Source: Paenibacillus rhizophilus (GTDB lineage: Bacteria; Bacillota; Bacilli; Paenibacillales; Paenibacillaceae). Taken from it: DNA of 64,000 bases. Position 1 is the first letter of the stretch. Every line of letters starts with the position of its first letter. The translations under genes were made by a program, and so were the position numbers. Shown here piece by piece: positions 43,713-52,785 of the stretch. The stretch is taken from positions 124,001-188,000 of the forward strand of contig NZ_RQPI01000006.1 in NCBI RefSeq assembly GCF_003854965.1, given 5' to 3'. The notes under the pieces were generated by a model. The model ran no database searches and was not told the DNA's origin. It saw nothing but the letters and a program-made list of their open reading frames with translations.

Positions 43713-43802
43713 CCTCCTCTCAAAGCAAGAATTCTGCTTCAACTCGCGCTTACCAAAACAACGGATCCTGAGAAAATCCAGCAATATTTTGATGAATATT
43801 AA
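43713..43802 (+). pseudogene. 3' end of an L-asparaginase gene
   Basis: LKARILLQLALTKTTDPEKI followed by QQYFDEY and a stop is the conserved C-terminus of bacterial L-asparaginase. Upstream the frame is broken and soon unrecognisable. Confidence 0.72.
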
Positions 43803-43851
43803 TAGCTGATTCAAAATCTAAAGGTTTTTATACTAAAACGTAAAATCAATT

Positions 43852-43898
43852 AGCCCCTTCTTTCCCATTGTCGGTGGAAGGGGCTCTTATCGTTTTTA
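43852..43898 (+). terminator. Terminator of the lost asparaginase gene
   Basis: AGCCCCTTC and GAAGGGGCT pair around a 16-base loop, then CTTATCGTTTTT. Confidence 0.75.
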
Positions 43899-43995
43899 TT
43901 AATACTCTGATTCCCCATCCTACCTGTGCTAACTTTTCTTAAAGTTATTATCCAAATCTAGCCTTAATATTATAATCCTCATATATCTCCAAAAG

Positions 43996-44037
43996 AAAAA
44001 AACAAAAAACGGCAGCAATTAGACTATGCTGCCGTGT
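43996..44037 (-). terminator. Terminator-like hairpin downstream of nrdJ
   Basis: ACGGCAGCA and TGCTGCCGT pair; on the minus strand TTTTTTGTTTTTTT follows. The stem repeats that of the yhdN terminator at 10.36 kb. It lies 257 bases past the nrdJ stop; the AT-rich bases between hold no recognisable gene. Confidence 0.75.
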
Positions 44038-44293
44038 AAAAGATGATAGTACAGTTTTCTTAAAACGAAAAATCAAACAGGTCGCAAAGTTTAATCTAAC
44101 ACATCTTCGCGTTTGAGTGGATATTCATGTAATAAAGTGAATAAAAAAACAATATAGGATATTTATGCAAAATGATGTATAAGGAAAATAATTGTCATTT
44201 TCCATGAGCCATTTTTAACATCATTTGTGGTCATTTTTGCAGCTTTCATGATCCATCACAAATGATGTGAAAGTCATTTTTTCATTTTTCCCC

Positions 44294-46972
44294 TTACCCG
44301 CACCGGCTATACCCGCAATTCCCGCACGTCTTGCAGCCTTCGATGTTGATCAGCGAGGCGCTGCCGCAGGACGGGCACAAGTCGCGGGAAGTCGCAGACG
44401 AGTGGCTGTGCCCGTGTCCGCCGTGGCCGTGGTCGGCCTCGGCGGCCGGGGCAGCCACAGCGCCGCCTGCCTGAAGCTCGGCGTTCAGCGCGCTCTCGAA
44501 ATCCTCCAGCGCGAGCGTTGCGGCGATCGGCGCCGGAGCGTGGTCTTCATGTGCGCTTTGCTGCACATGGGTTTCCAGCGCCTTCGCCACCGCGTCGGCG
44601 ATGGATTCCACGCGGTTCGCGCCGAAGCCAATGGCGCCGGAGCCGCCGATGCCTTTGAGATGCTTGATCAGCAGCTCTACCTTCTCGCCGTGGTCCCCGT
44701 AGCGGAGGAATAGGGAACAGACGCGGCCAAGAGCTTCCGCCATCGCGAACACGTCGGAGCCGGCCTTGCCGACATTCAGGAAGATTTCGGCCGGCGTGCC
44801 GTCCAGATCGTTGATCGTAATATATGCCATGCCGAATGGCGTGTTGATCTTGTATGTCGCGCCTCGCAGCACCTGCGGGCGTTTCTTGTACTGCTTGTCT
44901 ACGACGCTTCCGGCAGCCTGCGCAGCTGGAGCCGGAGCAGGTTGAGCTACATTCACAGCCGGCGCAGCAGGAGCTTCCGCAGCCGCTTCGGCAGCGGGTT
45001 CAGCCGTCTCCTTCAGCAGAGCGTCTTTCTTGTCTTCCTTCTTCTCCGTTTGCAGCACCTGCGTATCGCGGCTGCCGTCGCGGTAGATCGTGACGCCTTT
45101 GCAGCCGAGGTCGAAGGCCAGTTCGTACAGCTCTTTCGTTTCTTCCACCGTAAAGTCGTTCGGGCAGTTCGCCGTCTTGGAAATGGAGCTGTCCACCCAG
45201 CGCTGAATGGCGGCCTGTACGCGGATATGATCCTTGGCGGACAGGTCCATCGAAGTTACGAAATAGTCCGGCAGCTCTTCGCCCGGATGAGCCTCAAGAT
45301 ACTCCTCTGCAATCGGCACGAACTGCTCGTCGAAGCCGAGACGGCTTTGACGGAAATATTTGAAGGCAAAATACGGCTCGATGCCGGTCGATGTGCCGAC
45401 CATCGTGCCCGTACTGCCTGTCGGCGCTTGGGTAATGACCGTAACGTTGCGCATCCCTTGCTTCGAGATGGCTTCGCCGACCTCGGGGTACACCTCAGCC
45501 ATATTTTTCATAAAACCGCTCAGCAGGTATTTCTCGGCGTCGAACGCCTGAAAGGAACCTTTTTCCGCCGCAATTCCGGCAGAGGCCAGATAGGCTTCGC
45601 GGGCCATGAAGCCGTACAGCTTGTCCAGAAATTCCAGCGATTCCGGGCTGCCGTAGCGGACGTTCAGCTTGATCATCAGCTCGGCCAGACCCATTGTTCC
45701 GAGACCTACGCGGCGCTCTTTTTTCTGATTGGTTTCGTTCTCCGGAAAATGATACGGCGTCTTGTCGATGACATTGTCCAGGAAGCGCACGGAATAACGG
45801 GTCGTCGTCGCCAGATCGTCCCAAGCCACATCATGCTTCTCCTCGTCGTAGAACTTGGAGAGATTGATGGCGGACAGGTTGCAGACACCCCAGCCGGGCA
45901 GCCCCTGCTCGCCGCACGGATTCGTGCAAATGATCGGGTTGAAATACCAGCTGTTGGACATCTGGTTGTAGTATTCCATGAAGACGACACCCGGCTCCGC
46001 CGATTTCCATGCGGATTCAATGATCGTATGCCAGATTTCCCGCGCTTTTACGGTACGGTAGTGATTGACCTTGCGTCCCGCAGCCTTCCATTTGTCAAGA
46101 TCGCCATCCCAGACTTCGTTATAATCCGGCTCCGTCGTATCCGGGAAGACCAAATCCCAGTCGAGATCCTCTTTGACCGCCTTCATAAAGCCGTTGCTGA
46201 CGCAAACCGACAGGTTGGCGTTCGTCACCTGGCCCATCGTCTGCTTGACAGTAATGAAATCGGCCACATCCGGATGCCAGTCGTTAATCATCAGCATCAG
46301 CGCCCCACGGCGGCTTCCGCCCTGCTCGATTAGGCCTGTCGTGTAGCTGAACAGTCCGCCCCAGGATACCGCTCCGCTGGAAGAACCGTTAACGCCCTTG
46401 ACTACGGCGCGGCGCGGGCGCAGCGAAGACAGGTTGATGCCGACACCGCCGCCGCGTGCCATAATTTCCGTCATTTCGGACAAAGTTTCCATGATGCCGC
46501 CCCGGCTGTCTTTTGGCGAAGGCACGACATAGCAGTTGAACAGCGTCAGCTCATCGCTCGCTCCCGCTCCGGCCGCGATCCGCCCCCCTGGAACGAGCTT
46601 CCAGTCATCCAGAATGCTGCGGAATTTATCCGTCCATTCGCGCTGCAGCTCCGGCGTCTTCTCAACGGAAGCCATAGCTCCTGCCAGGCGGTCCCACATT
46701 TCTTCCGGTGTTTTTTCAATATTGAGCGTCAGCTTCTCCACGTCGGACTGCACTAGTTCGCCCCGGCGGGTCTTGACTGTTACGGTCTTGCCGCTGCGCT
46801 CCACGATTTCCCCCACTTCCTTGGTAGGGAACTTCGGATCGTCCTTCGTCAGGACCAGCACCACGTCCCCCACCTTGGCATTGTTTGTGTCGGCGTCCTT
46901 CCAGGCGTAGCGGTCCAAAAAGATTTTCTCGCTGAGCCCCTCCAGCTGCTGCTTGCGCTCCACTGTACTCAA
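44294..46972 (-). CDS. nrdJ: Class II (adenosylcobalamin-dependent) ribonucleoside-diphosphate reductase
   Basis: 892 residues from the TTG at 46972 with GGGAGG nine bases upstream. The ten-stranded barrel has NCYVVPSPKDSRGGIMETLS, the dinucleotide-type loop ARGGGVGINLSSLRP, and the active-site Asn-x-Cys-x-Glu in NPCGEQGLPGWGVCN. An Ala/Pro linker (about 655-695) leads to a TSCPD domain (FLNVGKAGSDVFAMAEALGR), a His-rich stretch (HGHGGHGHSH) and a C-terminal CPSC...CKTCGNCGYSRC zinc ribbon/redox tail. It makes deoxynucleotides without oxygen or iron using vitamin B12. NrdR boxes lie upstream. Confidence 0.95.
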   Translation of the reverse strand: MSTVERKQQLEGLSEKIFLDRYAWKDADTNNAKVGDVVLVLTKDDPKFPTKEVGEIVERSGKTVTVKTRRGELVQSDVEKLTLNIEKTPEEMWDRLAGAMASVEKTPELQREWTDKFRSILDDWKLVPGGRIAAGAGASDELTLFNCYVVPSPKDSRGGIMETLSEMTEIMARGGGVGINLSSLRPRRAVVKGVNGSSSGAVSWGGLFSYTTGLIEQGGSRRGALMLMINDWHPDVADFITVKQTMGQVTNANLSVCVSNGFMKAVKEDLDWDLVFPDTTEPDYNEVWDGDLDKWKAAGRKVNHYRTVKAREIWHTIIESAWKSAEPGVVFMEYYNQMSNSWYFNPIICTNPCGEQGLPGWGVCNLSAINLSKFYDEEKHDVAWDDLATTTRYSVRFLDNVIDKTPYHFPENETNQKKERRVGLGTMGLAELMIKLNVRYGSPESLEFLDKLYGFMAREAYLASAGIAAEKGSFQAFDAEKYLLSGFMKNMAEVYPEVGEAISKQGMRNVTVITQAPTGSTGTMVGTSTGIEPYFAFKYFRQSRLGFDEQFVPIAEEYLEAHPGEELPDYFVTSMDLSAKDHIRVQAAIQRWVDSSISKTANCPNDFTVEETKELYELAFDLGCKGVTIYRDGSRDTQVLQTEKKEDKKDALLKETAEPAAEAAAEAPAAPAVNVAQPAPAPAAQAAGSVVDKQYKKRPQVLRGATYKINTPFGMAYITINDLDGTPAEIFLNVGKAGSDVFAMAEALGRVCSLFLRYGDHGEKVELLIKHLKGIGGSGAIGFGANRVESIADAVAKALETHVQQSAHEDHAPAPIAATLALEDFESALNAELQAGGAVAAPAAEADHGHGGHGHSHSSATSRDLCPSCGSASLINIEGCKTCGNCGYSRCG

Positions 46973-47158
46973 TATAAACAACCTCCCGTAAGTATGATTA
47001 GTATTCCGATGTATGTGTCAGGCGGGTTTCCATTTTGTCACCCACAACATGAGCTTCCCTGCCACGCGCTGGCGGCTTTGTCGTCTCTGCCGGAAGTTCA
47101 TCTTGTCAATTACAAATAACCGCGTTATTCCGGATTAAAACGGCTTCGACTGCATTTG

Positions 47159-47207
47159 TCACAATATATTGTGTGAAGCAGCCTTTAAACTATACCATAT
47201 ATTGTAG
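47159..47207. promoter_or_regulatory. Paired NrdR boxes
   Basis: TCACAATATATTGTGT (47159-47174) and TACCATATATTGTAGA (47193-47208) fit the NrdR consensus ACACWATATATWGTGT; the first is nearly perfect. Their centres are 33 bases apart, about three helix turns, as usual for NrdR pairs. They lie in the 435-base region between nrdJ and divergent yqhH, nearer to the middle, so nrdJ is the likely target. Nothing else was identified in that region. Confidence 0.88.
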
Positions 47208-47407
47208 AAAGAGTCTTTGGCGAAATACCGCTGCCCATGCCGAAAAATCACGGCAACATCCCGTATTTTCTCCCTGTTTCTCTCGTTCTTAAAGGCTGAC
47301 TCCAAAAATAGCAGTTATGAATTCTCTCTTTTGCGCGCATACTACTTATACAATTCACTATGTAAACGCAAACGTAAACATTAGGCCCGCAGGAGGAGAC
47401 AGCTCTC

Positions 47408-49150
47408 ATGACTCACGTACCCCGCAATAATCCGGAGCAAGAACAAGGTCAGGATTTCGTTCTCCCCGTGCCTATCTCCTTCGAACGTGAATGGCTGAAA
47501 GATCTGGAGTCAAGGCTGGACAAAGGCGGCCCCTGGGGCGACTGGAGGCTGTCGCGGCTGGCAATAGAAGGCGAGGCTTCCGGCCTGGTAGAAAGCTTCG
47601 AGGAACTGCAGTGCATGAAGCATCTGTCATCGTTGTCGCCGCTCCCCCATCAAATCGACACGGCGCGCAAAGTGCTGTTTGAAATGTCGGGACGCGCGAT
47701 TCTGGCGGACGAGGTCGGCCTCGGCAAGACGATCGAAGCGGGCCTGGTGCTGAAAGAATATCTGGTGCGCGGGCTGGTCTCCAAAGTGCTAATTCTCGTT
47801 CCCGCATCGCTGGTGCTGCAGTGGGTCCGCGAGCTGAACACGAAGTTCGGCATATCGGCCGTTGCGCAAAAAAAAGCCTACTCCTGGGACAACGACATCG
47901 TCGTCGCGTCCATGGATACGGCCAAGCGCGGTCCCCACAAGGACCGGCTGATTTCGGACGAATACGACATGCTTATCATCGACGAAGCCCACAAGCTGAA
48001 GAACAAGAAGACGACCAACTACCAATTCGTCCAGCAGCTCCGCAAAAAATACTGCCTGCTCCTCACCGCCACCCCGGTCCAGAACGATCTGGGCGAGCTA
48101 TTCAATCTCATTACCCTGCTGAAGCCGGGCCAGCTTGGAAATCAGGGGGATTTTGCCGCCAATTTCGTAGTGGACAAGCGCGTGGCCAAGAATGAAGACC
48201 AGCTCCGGGGCGAGCTGTCCAAAGTGATGATCCGCAACCGCAGGGGCGAAGGACCGGTGACCTTTACGAAGCGGAAAGTGCGGAATGTCCCGCTTACCCT
48301 TTCACCCGAAGAACAAACATTATATGACGGCGTTACCTCTTTTGTCAAAGATCAATATCAGGAATCGGGCGGCAATTTAAGCAGCATGCTGTCGCTTGTC
48401 ACCTTGCAGCGGGAGGTGTGCAGCAGCCGGGACGCGGTGTTCGTAACCCTGGTCAATTTGATGAAAAAGCTGCCCGAGGACTCGCCGCGCCGTGACCGGA
48501 TGATCGAACTCCTTCAGCTGATCCGGACGGTAAAGGCGAACACCAAGGCGGAGAAGACCATCTCGCTCATCCAGGAGATGAACGAAAAAGTAATCGTATT
48601 CACCGAATACCGGGCGACGCAGGAATATTTGCTGCAATATTTTCGCGAGCACGGCATCCAGTCCGTCCCTTATTCCGGCGGCATGAACCGCGGCAAAAAA
48701 GACTGGATGATGGACCTGTTCCGCGGCCGCGCCCAGGTGATGATCGCCACCGAAGCGGGCGGCGAGGGCATCAATCTGCAATTCTGCCACCATATGGTCA
48801 ACTTCGACCTTCCGTGGAATCCGATGCGGGTCGAGCAGCGGATCGGCCGGGTGCACCGGCTGGGACAGCAGAACGATGTCATCATCCACAACCTCTCCAC
48901 CAACGGCACAATCGAGGAGCATATCCTGCATCTGCTGCATGAGAAGATTAATCTGTTCGAGACGGTAATCGGCGGTCTGGATACGATTCTGGAACGCTTC
49001 GAGAAGAAAGAGTCGCTGGAAAAAAGCCTCTACAAGATCATGCTGGAGGCCGGAAGCGACGAAGAAATCCGCAGCAAAGTGGAAAATCTCGGCCAGACGC
49101 TGGCCGATCTGAAGGACGGAATGCTTAATGAAAGCGAGGCCACGCCATGA
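47408..49150 (+). CDS. yqhH: SNF2-family DEAD/DEAH-box ATPase (YqhH)
   Basis: 580 residues with both helicase lobes: motif I DEVGLGKT, motif II IIDEAHK, LTATPVQND (motif III), then GGEGINLQFCHH and RVEQRIGRVHRLGQ (motifs V-VI). It is the compact SNF2 protein found with yqhG in Bacilli; the cellular role is not established and could be DNA or protein remodelling. AGGAGGAG precedes the ATG. Its TGA overlaps the ATG of yqhG. In B. subtilis this pair faces the gcvT operon; here it faces nrdJ. Confidence 0.92.
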   Translation: MTHVPRNNPEQEQGQDFVLPVPISFEREWLKDLESRLDKGGPWGDWRLSRLAIEGEASGLVESFEELQCMKHLSSLSPLPHQIDTARKVLFEMSGRAILADEVGLGKTIEAGLVLKEYLVRGLVSKVLILVPASLVLQWVRELNTKFGISAVAQKKAYSWDNDIVVASMDTAKRGPHKDRLISDEYDMLIIDEAHKLKNKKTTNYQFVQQLRKKYCLLLTATPVQNDLGELFNLITLLKPGQLGNQGDFAANFVVDKRVAKNEDQLRGELSKVMIRNRRGEGPVTFTKRKVRNVPLTLSPEEQTLYDGVTSFVKDQYQESGGNLSSMLSLVTLQREVCSSRDAVFVTLVNLMKKLPEDSPRRDRMIELLQLIRTVKANTKAEKTISLIQEMNEKVIVFTEYRATQEYLLQYFREHGIQSVPYSGGMNRGKKDWMMDLFRGRAQVMIATEAGGEGINLQFCHHMVNFDLPWNPMRVEQRIGRVHRLGQQNDVIIHNLSTNGTIEEHILHLLHEKINLFETVIGGLDTILERFEKKESLEKSLYKIMLEAGSDEEIRSKVENLGQTLADLKDGMLNESEATP

Positions 49151-50283
49151 CAATGACCCCCCAGCAGGTGCAGAAGCATGTAATGGACTACTTGGAAGCG
49201 ACAGAATGTCAGGTCATTGAAAAATCGCCGGCGCACGTGACCGTAAAGCTGTCCCCCCGGGCCGATCAAATGCTGACCGACCGGCCGTATTACTGGGGAT
49301 TCGTCGAGCGCACCGGCGCGGAGCCGCAGACGCTGTCCTTCACCTTTGTGTTCGACCCTGAAAAATACGACGCGGCGAATGCCCCGGCTCAACGCGTCAG
49401 CCCCGTGGTAAACGCGGCGGGAGGAGCAGCGCCGGGCCAGGCGCCGAACGCCGGGGGAGCCTTCCCCGCCGAGAGCCCGGGTCTGAGCGCCGGGAGAGAC
49501 ACCGGCCCCGGCCAGGCCAGCGCCAATCCCGCACCGGGCGCCGGGAGTAGTCCCGCGCCGAACGCCGGCGGCGCAGCAGTTGGCGCCGGAAACACGCCGG
49601 CGGCGAATGCTGGACCGAATGACGGCATCCTCTCGCGTTACTTCGGAGTGACGCCAGTGCTGCCGCGTCTGGGTCCCGGCCTGATCCGCCGGGAGGATGT
49701 CACTTACGGCAGCAGGCGGCTGCGCCAGATTTGGAGCGCGGCGCAGACCGAGGGCAAATGCCTGCATCTATTCGAAGTCCCGGGGAGCCTTCAACGGATG
49801 ACGTTATTTTCAGCCGCTTACGAGCCATGGCTTGCCGTCTGCTTCAAGGTAGAGCTCAGCTGCGATTTGAAGCGGGAGGAACTGCATTTTATCGGTGTAT
49901 CCCTTCTCACCGGGGAAGTTCGGGAGAACTTCGGCTCCAGGCTGGATTCCATCCAGTTGTCTCCCCGGCTGCCAGAGAACGTCCATATCCAGCCTTATGA
50001 ACTCACCGTCTCTACGGGCGCCGATTTGCTGGAGCGCCGTATCGTTTCGAAGCTTTCCGGGCAGGATTACGGCTGGGCCGAGGCAGCGAGGCGGCGTCTG
50101 CAGGGCGAGCTTGAAATTATAGACGCCTACTACGGCGAACTGCTGAAAGAACCTGACGAAGCACAGCGCCTTGCCGTCGAAGAGCAGTACAACGGCCGAA
50201 GAAAGGAAACGATTTGGCAGTATGAGCCGCATATTTCCGTATCGCCGGTCATCTATGGCCTGTTTCATCTTCGAAAGCAGTAG
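49147..50283 (+). CDS. yqhG: YqhG-family protein with a large low-complexity insertion
   Basis: 378 residues. The N-terminal part (QVQKHVMDYLEATECQVIEK) and C-terminal part (TIWQYEPHISVSPVIYGLFH) match YqhG, partner of the SNF2 protein and usually about 260 residues. Between them, residues about 79-158 are a disordered Ala/Gly/Pro/Asn run (NAGGAAP, PGLSAG, NPAPGAGSS, PNAGGAA). The insertion accounts for most of the extra length. The gene overlaps yqhH by four bases, so the two are coupled. Function unknown. Confidence 0.88.
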   Translation: MTMTPQQVQKHVMDYLEATECQVIEKSPAHVTVKLSPRADQMLTDRPYYWGFVERTGAEPQTLSFTFVFDPEKYDAANAPAQRVSPVVNAAGGAAPGQAPNAGGAFPAESPGLSAGRDTGPGQASANPAPGAGSSPAPNAGGAAVGAGNTPAANAGPNDGILSRYFGVTPVLPRLGPGLIRREDVTYGSRRLRQIWSAAQTEGKCLHLFEVPGSLQRMTLFSAAYEPWLAVCFKVELSCDLKREELHFIGVSLLTGEVRENFGSRLDSIQLSPRLPENVHIQPYELTVSTGADLLERRIVSKLSGQDYGWAEAARRRLQGELEIIDAYYGELLKEPDEAQRLAVEEQYNGRRKETIWQYEPHISVSPVIYGLFHLRKQ

Positions 50284-50454
50284 AAGCGACCCGGCTCGCT
50301 AAAAGCGGCCAAAAAAAGCGAAATCCGCCGCCCGGAAGCCCGACAGCTTGCAACAACCTTTTCAGCGCTTGTCCGCTACAATAAAAGTGAGAACGATGAA
50401 CCATATATTTGGACAAATCCGGCACGAAACAGAAAGACAGGTGAACTAACGCTA

Positions 50455-51606
50455 ATGGAACACAACAGCAGGGTAAGGCGGATCGCTTCGGCGATGCGCG
50501 TTTGCTTTCTCTTCATTTTTGTCCTTGTTTTGACGGCAGCCTTTCCCGGATTTCCCTTGGGACCGCCGGCGGCGGGCGCTCTTGTCGTCAGACTGACGGA
50601 CAAGCAGGCGGACCAAGCTTCAGCCTCCCGGGTCGCCGGATTCGTAGACCCAGCCGATGCCGGGACTAGCCAATCGGCGTCTTCAGCCCTATCGCCGCTG
50701 CCTAAACGGCAGGATACGGCCATTCCGGACTCGCTGAAGGCCTTTGTCCGCGAAGCAGTGGACAAGCTTGCCGTCGATGCTCCATTCAAGGAATGGAAGA
50801 CGGCAGAGCAATCGATCTATCCGCTGGGTCCCGGTACTCACGGATGGCTCGTCAACCTCCTCAGCGGCGATAAGCGGATCGGTTATATGATCATTACCGC
50901 CTCGGATAACGGCGGATATACATTAAGCGAATACGGAGCAGGTTCCGACGAAAGTCTTCCCTATTCCGTCACCGAGCTGCGCCTGTTCTTGGCGCAGAAA
51001 GGCCTTATCCATTCTTCCGATGAATTAATTGAACAGATTCCGCTTTATGCGCCGCTTCTGCCTTATTGGAAAGTAACATTGAATAGCCAAACATTGAATA
51101 GCCAAACATTGAACGGCCAAACGCTGTACGTAAACGCCATCGTCCCGGAAATCCTTCCTTGGGACAAAAGCAAGGCGGAAGCGGTCGCCGGAAGCGCTGA
51201 AGCAGACCAGCACTACGGCTTAACGGCCTACGGTTCGCTGACAGACTTTACGGCCAAGCCGATGTTCCAGACCGGACATACCGGAGACCCATACGATAAT
51301 TTGTTGTGGCTGACGTCTCCGAAGCTCGCTCCGCTGGCAGCCGGAGAATTTGCCGAGCTGCTTCACCGGCATCCCGGACTTGTGTTCCGGTCTAATGACG
51401 GAGCGAACGATACCTTGAGCGCCCCGCTGATGATTTCGGGTTACCAGTTGTGGTCAAGACCGGAAGCTTCCGGCGGCGGTACGATAGCTTATGCCGCATT
51501 AGGCATTGGCGGACGGCGTTTCCTTCCGCTTGACGCCCTTCAGCAAAGCGGCAAGTTCCAAGTCTATATCTCCAGCGACGGTGTAGCGGCACAACCAAGA
51601 CGCTAA
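50455..51606 (+). CDS. Secreted or membrane-anchored protein of unknown function
   Basis: 383 residues. A hydrophobic N-terminal segment (VCFLFIFVLVLTAAF, about residues 16-30) acts as signal or anchor. The rest is extracytoplasmic, with a low-complexity region to about 85 and no motif I recognise. A triple TLNSQ-type repeat lies at residues 208-222. AGGTGA stands ten bases before the ATG. A strong terminator follows. It may be a Paenibacillus-type exported protein, but no family can be named. Confidence 0.7.
   Translation: MEHNSRVRRIASAMRVCFLFIFVLVLTAAFPGFPLGPPAAGALVVRLTDKQADQASASRVAGFVDPADAGTSQSASSALSPLPKRQDTAIPDSLKAFVREAVDKLAVDAPFKEWKTAEQSIYPLGPGTHGWLVNLLSGDKRIGYMIITASDNGGYTLSEYGAGSDESLPYSVTELRLFLAQKGLIHSSDELIEQIPLYAPLLPYWKVTLNSQTLNSQTLNGQTLYVNAIVPEILPWDKSKAEAVAGSAEADQHYGLTAYGSLTDFTAKPMFQTGHTGDPYDNLLWLTSPKLAPLAAGEFAELLHRHPGLVFRSNDGANDTLSAPLMISGYQLWSRPEASGGGTIAYAALGIGGRRFLPLDALQQSGKFQVYISSDGVAAQPRR
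51076..51120 (+). repeat. In-frame 15-base tandem repeat, three copies
   Basis: ACATTGAATAGCCAA twice, then ACATTGAACGGCCAA, encoding TLNSQ-TLNSQ-TLNGQ in the secreted protein; a fourth degenerate unit follows. Copy number could vary by slippage. Confidence 0.9.
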
Positions 51607-51631
51607 GCACACCGCATCAATTGAAAGCAAT

Positions 51632-51674
51632 AAAGCCCCATACTCCGTTTTTTTCGGAGAATGGGGCTTTTTCG
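51632..51674. terminator. Bidirectional terminator
   Basis: AAAGCCCCAT-CTCCG pairs with CGGAG-ATGGGGCTTT around a T loop and is followed by T. It separates the secreted-protein gene from convergent yqzE. Confidence 0.9.
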
Positions 51675-51690
51675 TTATTTGTTCTCTCAT

Positions 51691-51879
51691 CTATCCTTTG
51701 TCCTTAACCTTTCGGCTGCTGCGCCAAATTGACAAGCCGACCGGCAGCATCCCGAACCATTTTTGGCTCCAGGGCTGTCTGCCGGCGCGGTTCCGGCTGC
51801 GGCTTTCGCGCGGGCTTTCCATGAAAACGACCACTTTTTCAGTAATGTATTTGACCAGATCTTCACCGTCCGAGGCCAC
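51691..51879 (-). CDS. yqzE: YqzE-family small protein
   Basis: 62 residues from the GTG at 51879, eight bases behind AGGAGG; an earlier in-frame GTG sits on the ribosome site. The pattern DLVKYITEKVVVFMESPRE, a basic middle and WFGMLPVGLSIW with a basic tail matches YqzE, which lies by the comG competence genes in B. subtilis. Function unknown; the C-terminal hydrophobic stretch may touch the membrane. No comG genes are seen here. Confidence 0.82.
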   Translation of the reverse strand: MASDGEDLVKYITEKVVVFMESPRESRSRNRAGRQPWSQKWFGMLPVGLSIWRSSRKVKDKG

Positions 51880-52059
51880 TGCACTCACCTCCTCCTGTCA
51901 TCCTCTCCTTATTGGTTAGTTTGCACCGTTTCTCTCCGCTCTAAACGGGCTCCATCCGCATAAATCTGTCTTTTGAAGCACAATCTAACCAAAAAAGAAC
52001 AAACCCTGAAGCAAAGCTCAGCCGCTTCCTGCTTCAAGGATACACAGGAGGGTTATCTC

Positions 52060-52785
52060 TTGATTCTGAATAATAAATGGAGAGCGCCGTCAAGAGGGGT
52101 GCTGATTCTGCTCATTGCCGGAACCTTTCTGGCTGGCAGCGCTCAAGCATCCTCTGCCTCACCGGACGATCGGCATGAACAACGTCAAACACTGATTGGG
52201 CACGGACACCGCATCATTCTGATCGATGCCGGGCACGGGGGCATTGACGGCGGGACCTCGCATGGAGACATTCTGGAAAAAGATCTGACACTCGCCATTT
52301 CCCGCAAGCTGTTCCTGCTGCTTCGAGCGGATGACTTTGACGCCGTCCTGAACCGGTTCGGCGATTATGCGCCCAGCGAGGAGAATATGTGGCTTCGCAG
52401 CCGCTCCCGCCATCAGCGCGATCTTGCCCAGCGCAAGGAGCTTGCCGAGACGCTGCCCGCAGCTGTAGTCGTAAGCGTTCATATCAATTGGGCGCCTACT
52501 TCCTCGAAGCACGGACCGATTGTGCTGTACCGCCAGGAAGGCCGCAGCTTCATACTGGCTAAAGCCATTCAGGAACAGCTGAATGGGCTCTACGGGGTAG
52601 AGTCCCATACCCTGCCCGGAAAGCCGTTCTACCTGCTTAACAAAATAACCGCTCCCACAGTTATCGTGGAAGCGGGCTTTATAAGCAGCCCGGTTGACCG
52701 GGCCATGCTGACCACTTCGCAAGGCCAGGAGAAAATCGCCGAAGCGATATCCAGCGGCATTGCCGCTTATCTCATGGAATTGTAG
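52060..52785 (+). CDS. N-acetylmuramoyl-L-alanine amidase, CwlD-like
   Basis: 241 residues from the TTG at 52060, which has AGGAGG eight bases upstream; the open frame before it lacks a ribosome site. A signal or anchor (VLILLIAGTFLAGSAQA) is followed by an Amidase_3 domain with its zinc and catalytic residues: DAGHGGIDGG, LEKDLTLAI, VSVHINW and VIVEAGFISS. Length and layout match CwlD, the amidase that helps form muramic lactam in spore cortex, but other Amidase_3 enzymes are similar. The 3' end overlaps the convergent deacetylase-like gene by 14 bases. Confidence 0.88.
   Translation: MILNNKWRAPSRGVLILLIAGTFLAGSAQASSASPDDRHEQRQTLIGHGHRIILIDAGHGGIDGGTSHGDILEKDLTLAISRKLFLLLRADDFDAVLNRFGDYAPSEENMWLRSRSRHQRDLAQRKELAETLPAAVVVSVHINWAPTSSKHGPIVLYRQEGRSFILAKAIQEQLNGLYGVESHTLPGKPFYLLNKITAPTVIVEAGFISSPVDRAMLTTSQGQEKIAEAISSGIAAYLMEL

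Noticed and set aside
26600..44000. Prophage or integrative element with attachment sites
   Set aside because: There is no integrase, phage structural gene or clear flanking att repeat; the region is better described as decayed genes and element remnants around an intact operon.
44942..46333. Long open frame (463 codons) antisense to nrdJ
   Set aside because: The sense strand carries a complete, motif-rich reductase; the antisense frame shows no family features.
46973..47407. Cobalamin riboswitch upstream of the B12-dependent reductase
   Set aside because: No B12-box-like segment was seen; the region is explained by NrdR boxes and promoters.
51076..51120. Tandem repeats as a possible CRISPR-like array
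   Set aside because: The 15-base units are contiguous, in frame and coding, with no spacers. No CRISPR array or cas gene was seen anywhere in the window.
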